Origin: Candidatus Omnitrophota bacterium
Lineage (GTDB): Bacteria > Omnitrophota > Gorgyraeia > Gygaellales > Profunditerraquicolaceae
Length of the DNA stretch: 47,718 nucleotides
Assembly: GCA_023819035.1 (NCBI GenBank)
Contig: JAMWCL010000005.1
Location: 1 to 47,718 of the forward strand
Reading direction: 5' to 3'
Part shown: in pieces, positions 27,679 through 37,830 of the stretch
Layout: each line of letters begins with the position of its first letter
How positions within the stretch are numbered: position 1 is the first letter of the stretch
Translations under genes and position numbers: made by a program
Notes under the pieces: generated by a model
What the model was told of the DNA's origin: nothing
Databases searched by the model: none
The model's input: only the letters and a program-made list of their open reading frames with translations

Positions 27679-28095
27679 ATGGTCTTGATGCCCAAAAGGG
27701 TAAAATATCGGAAAAGTCAAAAAGGCACCCGTCGAGGTGTAGCTACTACGGGTAATGAGGTTGCCTTTGGTGAATTTGGCTTAAAGGCCTTAGAAAATGG
27801 TTGGCTAAAAAATACTCAGATAGAATCAGCACGCGTAATCTTGGCCCGACAACTTCATAAAGGAGGAAAACTTTGGATTAGGGTTTTCCCAGATAAATCG
27901 GTAACAAAGAAGCCTGCTGAGGTAAGGATGGGTAAGGGTAAGGGTGAACTAGATCACTGGGTGGCAGTAGTAAAACGGGGTAGGATTCTTTTTGAATTAG
28001 GAGGGGTGCCTGAGGAATTTGCACGAAGGTGTTTTAGGCTTGTTGCCTATAAATTACCTATAAAGACAAAATTTGTAACACGTTTGCATAGATGA
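27679..28095 (+). CDS. rplP: 50S ribosomal protein L16 (uL16)
   Basis: A 138-residue protein that helps position tRNA in the A site. Blocks: [31 protein letters not shown] and [23 protein letters not shown] 27679 gives a three-residue longer start than ATG 27688; AAAGGGA at 27662-27668 favours 27679. Confidence 0.95.
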   Translation: MVLMPKRVKYRKSQKGTRRGVATTGNEVAFGEFGLKALENGWLKNTQIESARVILARQLHKGGKLWIRVFPDKSVTKKPAEVRMGKGKGELDHWVAVVKRGRILFELGGVPEEFARRCFRLVAYKLPIKTKFVTRLHR

Positions 28096-28096
28096 A

Positions 28097-28297
28097 ATGA
28101 AAATAAAAGAATTAAGAAACTTCTCTAATGAAGAATTATTGCAGAAACAGAGTCAACTAAAAGAGGAGTTATTTAAACTTAACCTTCAACGTTACGGAGG
28201 CAGAGTAGATAAACCGCATTTGTTTTCTTTAATAAAAAGGGATATTGCTCGCATTCAGACTATATTAAACGAAAGGAAAAATAGAAAAGATGGGTAA
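28097..28297 (+). CDS. rpmC: 50S ribosomal protein L29 (uL29)
   Basis: A 66-residue two-helix protein near the tunnel exit. The motif ELRNFSNEELLQKQSQLKEE then LFKLNLQR and RDIARIQTILNER is typical. It overlaps rpsQ by eight bases. Confidence 0.93.
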   Translation: MKIKELRNFSNEELLQKQSQLKEELFKLNLQRYGGRVDKPHLFSLIKRDIARIQTILNERKNRKDG

Positions 28298-28571
28298 AAA
28301 AAGAGAGTTTGTAGGAACGGTGATCAGTGATAAGATGCAGAAGACCATCATTGTTAAAATTATGCGTCTTACCAAACATCCCAAATACAAACGGATCATC
28401 AAGAAATATAATAAATTTAAGGTCCATGATGAGAAGGGAATAGCTAAAATAGGAGATATGGTAAGAATTCAACAGACAAGACCGATATCAAAAGAAAAGC
28501 ATTTTAGACTTCTTGAGGTTATTAAACCTGCGAAATCTTCAGGTATAGAAATAAAGCCAGAACTATTATGA
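28290..28571 (+). CDS. rpsQ: 30S ribosomal protein S17 (uS17)
   Basis: A 93-residue OB-fold protein. Blocks: [30 protein letters not shown] and [20 protein letters not shown]. Starts inside rpmC and overlaps rplN as ATGA, so translation is coupled in the trio. Confidence 0.96.
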   Translation: MGKKREFVGTVISDKMQKTIIVKIMRLTKHPKYKRIIKKYNKFKVHDEKGIAKIGDMVRIQQTRPISKEKHFRLLEVIKPAKSSGIEIKPELL

Positions 28572-28936
28572 TTCAATTGCGCACAATATTAGATGTAGCG
28601 GACAACACCGGAGCAAAAAAAGCAGCATTTATTGGGGTCTTGGGAAGAAAGGGGCGTGCCTACGCTGAAATAGGAGATATTATCAATGTTCATGTAAAGG
28701 AATCCTCTCCTGAGGCAATTATAAAAAAAGGTGAAGTAGCTAAGGCAGTGGTAGTAAGGACGAAATGGCCAATAAGACGCCCCGATGGCTCAATATTGCG
28801 TTTTGACCGTAATGCCATTGTCTTTATAGACAATCAATTAAATCCAAAGGGCACACGTGTATTTGGTCCGGTGGCACGAGAATTAAGAGATAAAAATTTT
28901 ACTAAGATTATTTCTTTAGCACCCGAGGTAATATAG
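28568..28936 (+). CDS. rplN: 50S ribosomal protein L14 (uL14)
   Basis: A 122-residue intersubunit-bridge protein, starting [18 protein letters not shown] and containing [20 protein letters not shown] and [15 protein letters not shown]. It opens the spc operon, here without any gap after S17. Confidence 0.98.
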   Translation: MIQLRTILDVADNTGAKKAAFIGVLGRKGRAYAEIGDIINVHVKESSPEAIIKKGEVAKAVVVRTKWPIRRPDGSILRFDRNAIVFIDNQLNPKGTRVFGPVARELRDKNFTKIISLAPEVI

Positions 28937-28937
28937 G

Positions 28938-29249
28938 ATGCAGAAGATTAAAAAAGACGACCTTATTTATGTAATAAAAGGAAAGGATAGAGGAAAAAAA
29001 GGAAAGGTCCTGGCGGTCTTTCCCAAAAAGGGTAGGGCAGTTGTAGAAGGAATAAATCTGGTTAAAAAACATATGCGCAGAGTCAGCGCAGAGATTCCCG
29101 GAGGGATTGTATCTGTAGAGATGCCAATAAGTATTGCTAATCTTATGCTTTTCTGTAAACATTGCAATCGCCCGGTAAGGGTAGGTTTTAAAATCTTAGA
29201 AAATAAAACTAAAGTCCGTTTTTGTAAGGCCTGTAAGGAGATAATATAA
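28938..29249 (+). CDS. rplX: 50S ribosomal protein L24 (uL24), zinc-ribbon form
   Basis: A 103-residue assembly initiator. The KOW core VIKGKDRGKKGKVLAVFPKK is followed by a C-terminal zinc-ribbon pattern, Cys73/Cys76 and Cys96/Cys99. Such cysteine pairs occur in L24 of many anaerobes and deep-branching bacteria. One base after rplN. Confidence 0.95.
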   Translation: MQKIKKDDLIYVIKGKDRGKKGKVLAVFPKKGRAVVEGINLVKKHMRRVSAEIPGGIVSVEMPISIANLMLFCKHCNRPVRVGFKILENKTKVRFCKACKEII

Positions 29250-29250
29250 A

Positions 29251-29802
29251 ATGATCCCCAGGTTATTAGAAAAATATAGAAATGAAATTGTTCCTCAGAT
29301 GATGCAGAGCTTTAATATAAAAAATAGATTGGCGGTCCCGCGCATAGAGAAGATTGTGATAAATATGGGTATAGGTGAAGCTATCCAAGATATCAAGATC
29401 TTAGAAAAGGCAATGGATGAGCTTGCCTTGATTGCTGGGCAAAGGCCGATCAAAAGATATGCTAAAAAAGCAATCTCAAATTTTAAACTTAAGCAAGGAC
29501 AACCTGTTGGCTGTAAGGTTACATTAAGAAGAGCCAGGATGTATGAGTTTATGGATAGATTATTAAATGTTGCCCTTCCGCGTATTCGTGATTTTAGAGG
29601 GGTATCCGTGGATTCCTTTGATGAAGCGGGTAACTATACCTTAGGGATCGCTGAGCAGACTATATTTCCTGAGATAGATTATGATAAGGTTACCCGTATA
29701 CAAGGCATGGACATAACCTTTGTTATCAAAAATGCTAAATCTAAAGAACAAGCAAAGGAGTTGTTAAGACTTTTTGGTATGCCTTTTAAAACCAAGGAAT
29801 AA
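29251..29802 (+). CDS. rplE: 50S ribosomal protein L5 (uL5)
   Basis: A 183-residue 5S rRNA-binding protein. Blocks: [36 protein letters not shown] and [19 protein letters not shown]. It ends near FGMPFK as usual. Confidence 0.97.
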   Translation: MIPRLLEKYRNEIVPQMMQSFNIKNRLAVPRIEKIVINMGIGEAIQDIKILEKAMDELALIAGQRPIKRYAKKAISNFKLKQGQPVGCKVTLRRARMYEFMDRLLNVALPRIRDFRGVSVDSFDEAGNYTLGIAEQTIFPEIDYDKVTRIQGMDITFVIKNAKSKEQAKELLRLFGMPFKTKE

Positions 29803-29804
29803 AT

Positions 29805-29990
29805 ATGGCTAAGGCCTCTCAAATAGCAAGATGGAAAAAAACCCAAAAGTTTTCTACCCGCAGATACAACCGTTGTCGCATCTGTGGTAGATCAGGGGGT
29901 TATTTAAGAAGATTCGGCCTTTGTCGAATTTGTTTTCGAGAGCTTGCCTGGCGTTGTTTGATTCCCGGGGTAAAAAAAGCCAGCTGGTAA
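29805..29990 (+). CDS. rpsN: 30S ribosomal protein S14, zinc-binding type (uS14)
   Basis: A 61-residue protein of the short zinc-containing class, with Cys24, Cys27, Cys40 and Cys43 ([11 protein letters not shown] and [12 protein letters not shown]), ending GVKKASW. It lies in the canonical place between L5 and S8. Confidence 0.97.
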   Translation: MAKASQIARWKKTQKFSTRRYNRCRICGRSGGYLRRFGLCRICFRELAWRCLIPGVKKASW

Positions 29991-30012
29991 AACTTAAAGG
30001 AGAAAATAGAAT

Positions 30013-30408
30013 ATGTCAAGAACAGATTTAATTGCGGATGCCTTTACGATAATTCGTAATGCAGTAATGGCAAAGAAGGAGATTGTAGATATCCCTGCAT
30101 CAAAGATGTTAAAATCGATACTGGAGATTCTTAAAAAAGAAAATTATATTGATAATTTTAAATTTATTGAAGATAAGAGCAGGCCGCGTTTAAGGATCTA
30201 TTTAAAATATATCGCCAATAAATCTGCAATAACTCAGATAAAACGTGTATCTAAGCCGGGATTACGGGTATATGTAAAAAGGAAGGATATCCCTTTGGTC
30301 TTAAGGGGTAAGGGATTAGCGATCCTTTCTACCTCAAAGGGGATTCTTACCGATAAGGAAGCCAGAGCAACAAAAATAGGTGGAGAGGTTATTGGTTATA
30401 TATGGTAA
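30013..30408 (+). CDS. rpsH: 30S ribosomal protein S8 (uS8)
   Basis: A 131-residue platform protein, with DLIADAFTIIRNAVMAKK at the start, KPGLRVYVKRKDIP, and GLAILSTSKGILTDKEARATK near the end. A ribosome binding site AAAGGAG (29996-30002) serves it. S8 is the autoregulator of the spc operon in E. coli; no target structure was identified here. Confidence 0.96.
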   Translation: MSRTDLIADAFTIIRNAVMAKKEIVDIPASKMLKSILEILKKENYIDNFKFIEDKSRPRLRIYLKYIANKSAITQIKRVSKPGLRVYVKRKDIPLVLRGKGLAILSTSKGILTDKEARATKIGGEVIGYIW

Positions 30409-30412
30409 GGAT

Positions 30413-30958
30413 ATGTCAAGGATAGGCAAGAAACCCATAATTATACCAGAAGGTGTAAAAATTGCTCTGAAAGAACGCATTATCTCTGTAGAAGGTCCGA
30501 AAGGGACTTTAAATAAAACCTTACCTGACCAAATTGAAGTAGAGATAAATAATAATCAGATTTTTGTAAAAAGAAGATCAGATACTAAGTTGGATAGAGC
30601 ACTCCACGGTCTTTATCGGACACTGATTTTTAATATGATTAAAGGGGTTACCGAGGGTTATAGCAAAGAACTGGAGATTGTGGGTGTGGGTTATAAAGCA
30701 CAGGTTAAAGATAATATTTTAACCATGCATCTGGGTTTTTCTCATCCTGTAAATTTTACTGTCCCGGAAGGTATAAAAATTGAGACACCTAAACAAACTC
30801 AAATTATCATTCGGGGGATAGATAAAGAAAAGGTAGGAGAAATAGCTGCACGGATACGCAGGATATCTCCTCCCGAGCCATATAAAGGTACAGGTATCCG
30901 TTATACAGGAGAGTATATAAGAAGAAAGGTCGGCAAGGCACAGGCTACAGGTAAGTAA
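30413..30958 (+). CDS. rplF: 50S ribosomal protein L6 (uL6)
   Basis: A 181-residue protein with two similar domains, starting MSRIGKKPIIIPEGVK and ending with PEPYKGTGIRYTGEYIRRKVGK. An earlier in-frame ATG at 30380 lies inside rpsH and would add eleven unrelated residues, so 30413 is preferred. Confidence 0.96.
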   Translation: MSRIGKKPIIIPEGVKIALKERIISVEGPKGTLNKTLPDQIEVEINNNQIFVKRRSDTKLDRALHGLYRTLIFNMIKGVTEGYSKELEIVGVGYKAQVKDNILTMHLGFSHPVNFTVPEGIKIETPKQTQIIIRGIDKEKVGEIAARIRRISPPEPYKGTGIRYTGEYIRRKVGKAQATGK

Positions 30959-30967
30959 ACGAAAGTG

Positions 30968-31330
30968 ATGAAAAATAGAAAAGAACTTCACAGATTAAGA
31001 CGACATCGGCGGATACGCCTGAAAATCCAGGGCACAAGCCAAAGGCCTCGTTTGGTAGTAAGTAGAAGTTTAAAGAATCTTTATGCGCAGATAATCGATG
31101 ATACACAAAATAGGACAATTTTTTCTTTATCAACCTTAGATAAACAGATAAAAGATAAATTTCCCTGCGCAGGTAATATAAAAGCAGCGGAATTTTTTGG
31201 TGAGGTCTTTGCACAAAAAGCAAAGGAGAAGGGAATAACCAAGATTGTTTTTGACCGCGCAGGATATCTTTATCATGGCAGAATCAAAGCCTTCGCCGAG
31301 GCTTTAAGAAAAGGAGGGCTTCAGTTTTAG
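30968..31330 (+). CDS. rplR: 50S ribosomal protein L18 (uL18)
   Basis: A 120-residue 5S rRNA-binding protein: [31 protein letters not shown] and a C-terminal [25 protein letters not shown] lies directly before the ATG at 30965; either could be used. Confidence 0.95.
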   Translation: MKNRKELHRLRRHRRIRLKIQGTSQRPRLVVSRSLKNLYAQIIDDTQNRTIFSLSTLDKQIKDKFPCAGNIKAAEFFGEVFAQKAKEKGITKIVFDRAGYLYHGRIKAFAEALRKGGLQF

Positions 31331-31332
31331 AT

Positions 31333-31788
31333 ATGCAAGAGATTAATCTTGAGACACCACAAGCCGAGTTAATAGAAAAGATTATTACTATTAATCGTGT
31401 AGCTAAGGTTACCAAAGGTGGCAAGAAGCTTTCCTTTAGTGCCTTGGTAGTAGTAGGAGACACAAAGGGAAGGGTTTGCTTTGCCTTAGGCAAAGCAAAC
31501 GAGGTAGCGGATGCTATCCGTAAGGCCCTGGTAAAGGCCAAGAAAAATTTAATAAATATAAATCTTCAAGGCTCCACGATACCCCATGAAGTAATAGGCA
31601 GATTTGGTGCAGCTAAGGTTCTTTTAAAACCAGCCTCAGAAGGAACAGGGGTAATTGCCTCTGGACCAGTAAGGGCAGTATGTGAAGCCTGTGGGATAAA
31701 GGATATCTTAACTAAATCCCTTAAATCTAATAACCCGATAAATGTGATTAAAGCCACGCTGGAGGCTTTAAAAAGCCTGAAGGTTTAA
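31333..31788 (+). CDS. rpsE: 30S ribosomal protein S5 (uS5)
   Basis: A 151-residue decoding-fidelity protein. Blocks: [39 protein letters not shown] and [20 protein letters not shown]. It is followed immediately by rplO; the rpmD gene normally found between them is absent. Confidence 0.97.
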   Translation: MQEINLETPQAELIEKIITINRVAKVTKGGKKLSFSALVVVGDTKGRVCFALGKANEVADAIRKALVKAKKNLININLQGSTIPHEVIGRFGAAKVLLKPASEGTGVIASGPVRAVCEACGIKDILTKSLKSNNPINVIKATLEALKSLKV

Positions 31789-32238
31789 ATGGAGATTGGT
31801 TTACATAATCTAAAATCCCCTTTGGGGGCTAGAAAGAAAAAGAAGATATTAGGTAGAGGACCCAGCTCTGGCCATGGAAAAACCTCTACCCGGGGTAGCA
31901 AAGGACAAACCTCACGCACAGGAAGGGATTTTTATCTTGGTTTTGAAGGGGGTCAGACCCCTTTAATCCGAAGGATTCCTAAAAGAGGCTTTAGTCACCC
32001 CTTTAAAAAAGAATATCAACTTGTTAATTTGAAAGATCTTAACAAAATAAAAGAAGATAATATAAATCCTGAGATCTTAGAAAAATATGGATTGATTAAA
32101 AATAAGAAAAAATTGGTCAAGATCTTAGGCGAAGGCAAAATTCAAAATCCTGTAACTATTCAAGCACATGCTTTTTCTAAAAATGCACTTCAGAAGATTC
32201 AAGATGCGAAAGGAAGGATTGAGATTATAAATGTTTAA
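31789..32238 (+). CDS. rplO: 50S ribosomal protein L15 (uL15)
   Basis: A 149-residue late-assembly protein with the glycine- and arginine-rich N-terminus ([38 protein letters not shown]). It overlaps secY by eight bases. It starts right at the rpsE stop, so there is no room for uL30. Confidence 0.95.
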   Translation: MEIGLHNLKSPLGARKKKKILGRGPSSGHGKTSTRGSKGQTSRTGRDFYLGFEGGQTPLIRRIPKRGFSHPFKKEYQLVNLKDLNKIKEDNINPEILEKYGLIKNKKKLVKILGEGKIQNPVTIQAHAFSKNALQKIQDAKGRIEIINV

Positions 32239-33577
32239 GGCATTAGTTAATTCTTTTAGGATTCCGGATTTAAAAAGAAAACTTTTTATAACCGCAGGTT
32301 TAATTATTGTCTATAGAATCGGTTGTTACATACCTACTCCGGGAATCGATGGAACCGCTTTAGCTGAATTTTTTAATCGGATTACCAAGACACAGGGAGG
32401 TACTATCTTTGGCATTTTGAATATGTTTTCGGGTGGAGCGATGGAAAAGCTAACTATCTTTGCCTTAGGGATTATGCCTTATATTACTGCTTCTATTATC
32501 ATACAGCTTTTAACTGCAATCGTCCCTGCCTTGGAAAAATTGACTAAAGAAGGGAGACATGGTTATGAAAAAATAAATCAATATACCCGTTACTGCACAG
32601 TTTTGATTTCAATAATTCAGTCATTTATTGTTGTTTTATATCTAAAGAATCCTGCACATTTTGACGGCATACAAATCGTAATGAATCCCGGATGGGGTTT
32701 TTGTCTGTTAACTGTCCTTACCCTTACCTCTGGTACCATATTTATCATGTGGTTAGGTGAGCAGATTCAAGAGAGAGGCATCGGTAATGGAATATCTTTA
32801 ATAATTACTGCGGGGATTGTCTCAAGAATACCCACTGCTTTAAATCAACTTTTTGTCCTAATTTCTCCTTTTTCTCCTTCTAAAAGACAGATTCAACCCT
32901 TTACCTTATTAATTATGGCGGTATTATTAGTAGGGGTAGTACTTTCCGTAATCTTAATTACCCAGGGGCAGAGAAGGATACCTGTGCAATATGCTCGCAG
33001 GATTGTAGGAAGGAAGATTTATGGCGGTCAAAGCACATATTTACCTCTTAAAGTAGATACTGCAGGTGTAATTGCTATAATCTTTGCTCAATCAATTATT
33101 TTATTTCCTGCGACCTTAGCTTCTTTTATTCCCAACCCTACATTCCAGAGATGGGCACAGGGATTGGTAAGAGGGCATATCTTATATACCATTATCTATG
33201 CCTTACTGATAATCTTTTTCTGTTATTTTTATACTGCGATTGTTTTTAACCCTGTAGATATATCAGAAAATATGAAGAAATACGGTGGATTTATCCCGGG
33301 GATAAGACCAGGCACCTCCACCGCTGAATTTTTGGATTATGTAATGACCAGGATAACCTTAGCAGGTGCAATATTTGTAGCAATTATTGCCATATTTCCT
33401 GATTTTATTATGGCCTGGCTAAAGGTTCCGTATCTGGTAGCTTCTTTTTTTGGGGGTACAGGTATATTAATTATAGTAGGCGTTATGTTAGATACCTTAA
33501 AGCAAATTGAGTCTCATCTTTTAATGCATCATTATGAAGGTTTCCTGACCGTAGGAAGGATTAAAGGAAGAAGATAA
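32231..33577 (+). CDS. secY: Preprotein translocase channel SecY
   Basis: A 448-residue inner-membrane channel with about ten membrane helices. Family sequences include [29 protein letters not shown] with the plug region nearby, [12 protein letters not shown]-like [17 protein letters not shown], and the C-terminal loop [14 protein letters not shown]. It pairs with SecE encoded at 9208. Position in the spc operon before adk and map is standard. Confidence 0.98.
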   Translation: MFKALVNSFRIPDLKRKLFITAGLIIVYRIGCYIPTPGIDGTALAEFFNRITKTQGGTIFGILNMFSGGAMEKLTIFALGIMPYITASIIIQLLTAIVPALEKLTKEGRHGYEKINQYTRYCTVLISIIQSFIVVLYLKNPAHFDGIQIVMNPGWGFCLLTVLTLTSGTIFIMWLGEQIQERGIGNGISLIITAGIVSRIPTALNQLFVLISPFSPSKRQIQPFTLLIMAVLLVGVVLSVILITQGQRRIPVQYARRIVGRKIYGGQSTYLPLKVDTAGVIAIIFAQSIILFPATLASFIPNPTFQRWAQGLVRGHILYTIIYALLIIFFCYFYTAIVFNPVDISENMKKYGGFIPGIRPGTSTAEFLDYVMTRITLAGAIFVAIIAIFPDFIMAWLKVPYLVASFFGGTGILIIVGVMLDTLKQIESHLLMHHYEGFLTVGRIKGRR

Positions 33578-33598
33578 GTCTTTTAGGAATAATCGCAT

Positions 33599-34267
33599 AT
33601 GAAAATCATACTTTTAGGTCCCCCTGGAGCAGGCAAGGGTACACAGGCAAAAGATTTATCTCAGCGATTAAATCTACCTCATATATCTACCGGGGATATC
33701 TTAAGACAGAATGTCTCTTTATCTACGGAATTAGGTAAAAAAGCCAAGGATTTTATGGATAGGGGTCTGCTTGTTCCCGATGAACTCATTACTGAGATGT
33801 TAAAAGAAAGGTTACAGCAACCTGATGTGCAGGAAGAAGGGTTTATTTTAGATGGATATCCACGTAATCTTAATCAGGCGCAAACCCTGGATAATATCTT
33901 AAAAAAGAAAAATACTGAGATTGATATAGTATTTTATCTTGATACCAGCGAATCTGTAATTATCCAAAGACTCTCTGGGCGTCTGGTCTGTAGCAAATGC
34001 GGAGCAAATTTTCATATAAAAAACATGCCTCCTAAAGTAGATATGATCTGTGATTATTGTCAAGGTGAACTTTACCAGAGAACTGATGATAGGGAAGAAA
34101 CGATTAAAAAAAGACTTCAGGTCTATTATAAAGAGGTTTCCTCTTTAATTAAATATTATGAGAGGCAAAATAAATTACAGAGAATCTGTGCCGATGAAGA
34201 AAGAGAGATTGTTTTAAGTAGAATTATTCAGATGGTTAAGAATCATTGTTTAACTACCAAGACCTAA
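33599..34267 (+). CDS. adk: Adenylate kinase, zinc-containing long form
   Basis: A 222-residue enzyme that interconverts ATP plus AMP and two ADP. P-loop GPPGAGKGTQ at 7-16, HISTGDILR for AMP binding, DGYPRN, and a LID domain with a four-cysteine zinc site at 131, 134, 151 and 154. It is encoded between secY and map, the usual order. Confidence 0.97.
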   Translation: MKIILLGPPGAGKGTQAKDLSQRLNLPHISTGDILRQNVSLSTELGKKAKDFMDRGLLVPDELITEMLKERLQQPDVQEEGFILDGYPRNLNQAQTLDNILKKKNTEIDIVFYLDTSESVIIQRLSGRLVCSKCGANFHIKNMPPKVDMICDYCQGELYQRTDDREETIKKRLQVYYKEVSSLIKYYERQNKLQRICADEEREIVLSRIIQMVKNHCLTTKT

Positions 34268-34271
34268 AAAT

Positions 34272-35015
34272 ATGATTTCATTAAAGTCCGAACATGATAT
34301 AGAAATGATAAAAAGATCTGCTAAGATTTTATCTAAGGTAATGCAGCAAATTCAAAGATTTATTAAAGCAGGAATAAAGACTATCGAGATCGATAAATTA
34401 GCAGAGGAGCTATTAAAAAAGGAAAATGCCATTGCTGCTTTTAAAAATTATCGAGGTTTTCCTGCAAACATTTGTATCTCTATAAATGAAGAGGTTGTAC
34501 ATGGAATACCTAGTGACAGAACGATAAAAGAGGGTGACATTGTAAGTATAGATTTGGGAGTAAATTATAATGGTTATTTTTCTGACGCAGCAATTACTAT
34601 CCCGGTAGGTAAAATAAATGCTTTAAGAAAAAAATTAATCGAGGTAACCAAAAATGCATTAATGGAGGGGATAAGGCAAGCCAGACCAAATAATCATCTT
34701 TCTGATATTTCCTATGCAATTCAATCTTATGTAGAACGACATGGTTTTTCGGTAGTCAGACAATTTGTTGGACATGGAATAGGTTTTCAACTCCATGAGG
34801 AACCGGAGATCCCCAATTTTGGAAGGCCTCACCAAGGTCCTCTTTTAAAATCAGGCATGGTCTTTGCTATTGAACCGATGGTAAATATGGGTAGTTGGGA
34901 GTGTAAAATTTTAGACAACGGTTGGACAGCGATAACTAAAGATGGACTGGATTCAGCACATTTTGAACATACACTGGCGATCACAGATAATGGTCCGCAA
35001 ATTCTTACAAATTAA
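34272..35015 (+). CDS. map: Methionine aminopeptidase, type I
   Basis: A 247-residue enzyme that removes the start Met from new proteins. Metal ligands are visible in DLGVNYNGYFSDAA (two Asp), GHGIGFQLHEEP (His), FAIEPM (Glu) and the late FEHT (Glu). Four bases after adk, four before infA. Confidence 0.97.
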   Translation: MISLKSEHDIEMIKRSAKILSKVMQQIQRFIKAGIKTIEIDKLAEELLKKENAIAAFKNYRGFPANICISINEEVVHGIPSDRTIKEGDIVSIDLGVNYNGYFSDAAITIPVGKINALRKKLIEVTKNALMEGIRQARPNNHLSDISYAIQSYVERHGFSVVRQFVGHGIGFQLHEEPEIPNFGRPHQGPLLKSGMVFAIEPMVNMGSWECKILDNGWTAITKDGLDSAHFEHTLAITDNGPQILTN

Positions 35016-35018
35016 TCT

Positions 35019-35234
35019 ATGAAAGAGGAACTTATCGAAACAGAAGGAAAGGTTATAGAATCTCTACCTAATGCAATGTTTCGAGTAGAACTGGATAATG
35101 GACATATCGTGCTTGCTCATGTTTCGGGAAAAATGCGCATGAATTTTATTAGAATACTACCGGGTGATAGGGTAAAATTAGAACTTTCTCCTTATGATTT
35201 AACCAGAGGAAGAATTACCTTTAGAATAAAATGA
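35019..35234 (+). CDS. infA: Translation initiation factor IF-1
   Basis: A 71-residue OB-fold protein: [40 protein letters not shown] and a C-terminal [15 protein letters not shown]. It overlaps the next gene, rpmJ, by ATGA. Confidence 0.97.
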   Translation: MKEELIETEGKVIESLPNAMFRVELDNGHIVLAHVSGKMRMNFIRILPGDRVKLELSPYDLTRGRITFRIK

Positions 35235-35344
35235 AGGTAAGGTCGTCAATAAGAAAGATTTGCGACAGGTGTAAGATTATTAAAAGAAAAGGTGTGGCGC
35301 GGGTTATATGTTCAAACCCAAAACATAAACAGAGACAGGGTTAA
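35231..35344 (+). CDS. rpmJ: 50S ribosomal protein L36 (bL36), zinc form
   Basis: A 37-residue protein starting [14 protein letters not shown] with zinc ligands Cys11, Cys14, Cys27 and His32, ending PKHKQRQG. The ATG overlaps the infA stop as ATGA. The infA-rpmJ-rpsM order is standard. Confidence 0.96.
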   Translation: MKVRSSIRKICDRCKIIKRKGVARVICSNPKHKQRQG

Positions 35345-35358
35345 AAAGGAGTATTTTT

Positions 35359-35778
35359 ATGCCAAGAATTTTAGGTGTAGATATCCCAAAAGAAAAACGT
35401 ATGGAGATAGCTTTAACCTATCTGTATGGGATAGGTAGAACCCTCTCTAATAAAATATTAAAAGAGGCAGGAATCAGTCCGGATAAACGTGCTAAAGATT
35501 TAACCGAAGAGGAGGCATCTTTAATTAGTAATACTATACAGAGAGTGGGTTATAAAGTTGAGGGTGATTTACGAAGAGAGGTGCAGCAGAATATTAAAAG
35601 ATTAATGGATATCGGATCCTGGCGGGGTTTAAGACATAAGAAAGGATTACCGGTAAGAGGCCAACGCACACGCACTAATGCAAGAACAAGAAAAGGTCCG
35701 CGCAAAGGTGGTGCAGCCATAGTTATCAAAAAAACAGAATCTGCCAAAAAAACCTCATCTCAAGCAAAAACAAAATAA
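35359..35778 (+). CDS. rpsM: 30S ribosomal protein S13 (uS13)
   Basis: A 139-residue head protein: [20 protein letters not shown], the helix-turn YGIGRT, and [20 protein letters not shown]. The last 25 residues form a Lys/Ser/Thr-rich tail ([16 protein letters not shown]), longer than usual. An AAAAGGAG lies upstream at 35345-35352. Confidence 0.96.
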   Translation: MPRILGVDIPKEKRMEIALTYLYGIGRTLSNKILKEAGISPDKRAKDLTEEEASLISNTIQRVGYKVEGDLRREVQQNIKRLMDIGSWRGLRHKKGLPVRGQRTRTNARTRKGPRKGGAAIVIKKTESAKKTSSQAKTK

Positions 35779-35790
35779 AGGAGAGCTAAT

Positions 35791-36180
35791 ATGCCAACTA
35801 AAGATAAAGCAAAGAAGAAAAAACTTATTAAAGGAATAACCCAGGGTATCGCACATATTCAGGCAACCTTCAATAATACCATTATTACTATAACCGATAA
35901 ACAAGGTAATACCTTAGTTTGGTCAAGTCCAGGGATTGTGGGTTACAGTGGCTCTAAAAAATCTACTCCTTTTGCTGCTCAGGTAGCTGCTACAGATGCT
36001 GCAAAGAAAGCCAAAGAGATAGGAATTAAGGAAGTGGAGATTCGGGTAAAAGGCCCGGGATTCGGCCGTGAGTCAGCGATTAGGGCATTACAAGCAGCAG
36101 GATTAACTATTACCTCTATAAAGGACGTAACGCCTATCCCCCATAATGGTTGTCGGCCCAAAAAGAAAAGAAGGGTTTAA
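35791..36180 (+). CDS. rpsK: 30S ribosomal protein S11 (uS11)
   Basis: A 129-residue platform protein: [20 protein letters not shown], the [15 protein letters not shown] helix, [17 protein letters not shown] and the end [18 protein letters not shown]. Preceded by AAAGGAGAG (35777-35785). Confidence 0.97.
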   Translation: MPTKDKAKKKKLIKGITQGIAHIQATFNNTIITITDKQGNTLVWSSPGIVGYSGSKKSTPFAAQVAATDAAKKAKEIGIKEVEIRVKGPGFGRESAIRALQAAGLTITSIKDVTPIPHNGCRPKKKRRV

Positions 36181-36197
36181 AAAAGGAAGGAATTGGA

Positions 36198-36824
36198 ATG
36201 GCTAGATATATTGGTGCAGTTTGTAGATTATGTAGACGTCAAGGAGAAAAATTATTTTTAAAAGGCGCACGTTGTAATACCCCTAAATGTGCCTTAGCAA
36301 AAAGAAGTTATCCTCCGGGACAACATGGATATACTAAGGCAAAACTTTCTAATTATGGTCTTCAGTTAAAAGAGAAACAGAAGATAAAAAGAATGTATGG
36401 GATTTTAGAGAAGCAGTTTCGTAGATTATTTAGAATAGCCGAAAAGACAAAAGGTGTAACAGGTAGAATATTATTGCAACTTTTAGAAAGGCGTTTAGAT
36501 AATGTAATATTTAGATTGGGTTTGGGGGTATCACGCAGACAGGCAAGGCAAATCGTGCGTCATAATTTTGTTTATGTAAATTCCCGCCGGGTAAATATAC
36601 CTTCTTATCTGGTAAAAGAAGGTGATATTATTCAGATAAAGGCAAGGGATAAAGTTAAGGAAAAATTAAAGGAAAATCTAGAGATCTCCCAAGAAAGGAT
36701 AATCCCAAACTGGTTAGAGTTTAATCCATTGGAATGGAAAGCTAAGGTTTTAAGATTACCTGAAAAGGAAGACATCCCTCAGCAGATACAGGAACAGTTG
36801 ATTGTAGAGTTATATTCGAAATAA
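36198..36824 (+). CDS. rpsD: 30S ribosomal protein S4 (uS4), zinc form
   Basis: A 208-residue assembly initiator with a zinc site at Cys9, Cys12, Cys26 and Cys31, then KRSYPPGQHG and an S4 RNA-binding domain (RRLDNVIFRLGLGVSRRQAR). An earlier in-frame ATG at 36150 lies inside rpsK; ATG 36198 has AAGGAAGG (36183-36190) and gives the normal MARY start. Confidence 0.97.
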   Translation: MARYIGAVCRLCRRQGEKLFLKGARCNTPKCALAKRSYPPGQHGYTKAKLSNYGLQLKEKQKIKRMYGILEKQFRRLFRIAEKTKGVTGRILLQLLERRLDNVIFRLGLGVSRRQARQIVRHNFVYVNSRRVNIPSYLVKEGDIIQIKARDKVKEKLKENLEISQERIIPNWLEFNPLEWKAKVLRLPEKEDIPQQIQEQLIVELYSK

Positions 36825-36837
36825 GGGAGGGTTAAGC

Positions 36838-37830
36838 ATGGGTATAAAATGGAGAGACTTTCAGTTACCAAAGAGATTAGAGTGTGACGAATCAACCTAC
36901 ACAAATACCTATGGTAAATTTTATGCTGCTCCTTTTGAGCGAGGTTTTGGCGTTACTTTAGGCAATTCTTTAAGAAGGGTATTATTATCTTCTATAGAAG
37001 GAAGTGCGGTAACCTCGGTAAGGATCAATGGTATTCAACATGAATTTTCTACTATTCCGGGAGTTCTGGAAGATGTTCCCGAGATAATCTTAAATATAAA
37101 GAATTTAGTGGTTAATTCTCATTCTAAGATACCTAAGACTATATATATAAAAAGAGAAACTAAGGGAGAAATTAAGGCAAAGGATATTGAGGTAGATGAG
37201 ACTATTGAAATAATAAATCCGGAATTACACATTGTCACCTTAACCAAGGATATCAAGTTTTATATGGAGATGGAGGTCTCCCGAGGCAGAGGCTATGTTC
37301 CTGCCGAACTTAATAAAAAAGAAGATGCCCCTATTGGGGTAATTCCTATCGATTCTATTTTTAGCCCAGTAAAAAAAGTAAATTTCTATGTAGAAAATAC
37401 AAGAGTAGGACAAAGAACTGATTATGATAAGTTAACCTTAGAGATATTTACCAATGGAGCAATAAACCCTAAGGATGCCCTTCTTTATGCCTCAAATATC
37501 TTACAAAGGCATTTAGATATCTTTGTCAACTTTGGTCAATTACCTGAGGAGATAGAAGAGGAGGAACCACCCATGACTGAACAGGAGATAGCCTTATATG
37601 AAAAACTAAAACTTCCTATCTCAGAATTGGAACTCTCTGTAAGAAGCTCAAATTGCTTAAGAGAAGCAAATATCAAAACTATTGCGGATTTAGTACAAAA
37701 GACTGAAGAAGAGATGTTAAGCTTTAAAAATTTTGGGAAAAAGTCCCTAGCAGAAATAAAAGAATTACTGTCAGGAATGGGTTTAAGTTTAGGTATGCAG
37801 GTTGACCCTAAGAAATTAAAACGCATTTAA
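36838..37830 (+). CDS. rpoA: DNA-directed RNA polymerase alpha subunit
   Basis: A 330-residue subunit. The N-terminal dimerisation domain has ERGFGVTLGNSLRRVLLSS, and the C-terminal domain (about 265-325) has ELELSVRSSNCLREANI and FGKKSLAEIKE, the part that binds UP elements and activators. An acidic linker EEIEEEEPPMTEQE joins them. It is in the alpha operon between S4 and L17. Confidence 0.98.
   Translation: MGIKWRDFQLPKRLECDESTYTNTYGKFYAAPFERGFGVTLGNSLRRVLLSSIEGSAVTSVRINGIQHEFSTIPGVLEDVPEIILNIKNLVVNSHSKIPKTIYIKRETKGEIKAKDIEVDETIEIINPELHIVTLTKDIKFYMEMEVSRGRGYVPAELNKKEDAPIGVIPIDSIFSPVKKVNFYVENTRVGQRTDYDKLTLEIFTNGAINPKDALLYASNILQRHLDIFVNFGQLPEEIEEEEPPMTEQEIALYEKLKLPISELELSVRSSNCLREANIKTIADLVQKTEEEMLSFKNFGKKSLAEIKELLSGMGLSLGMQVDPKKLKRI

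Noticed and set aside
30380-30412. Extended L6 start at 30380
   Set aside because: It lies inside rpsH and adds residues not found in L6; MSRIGKKPI is the usual start.
36150-36197. Extended S4 start at 36150
   Set aside because: The extra 16 residues overlap the end of rpsK and do not match S4; the ATG at 36198 has a good ribosome binding site.
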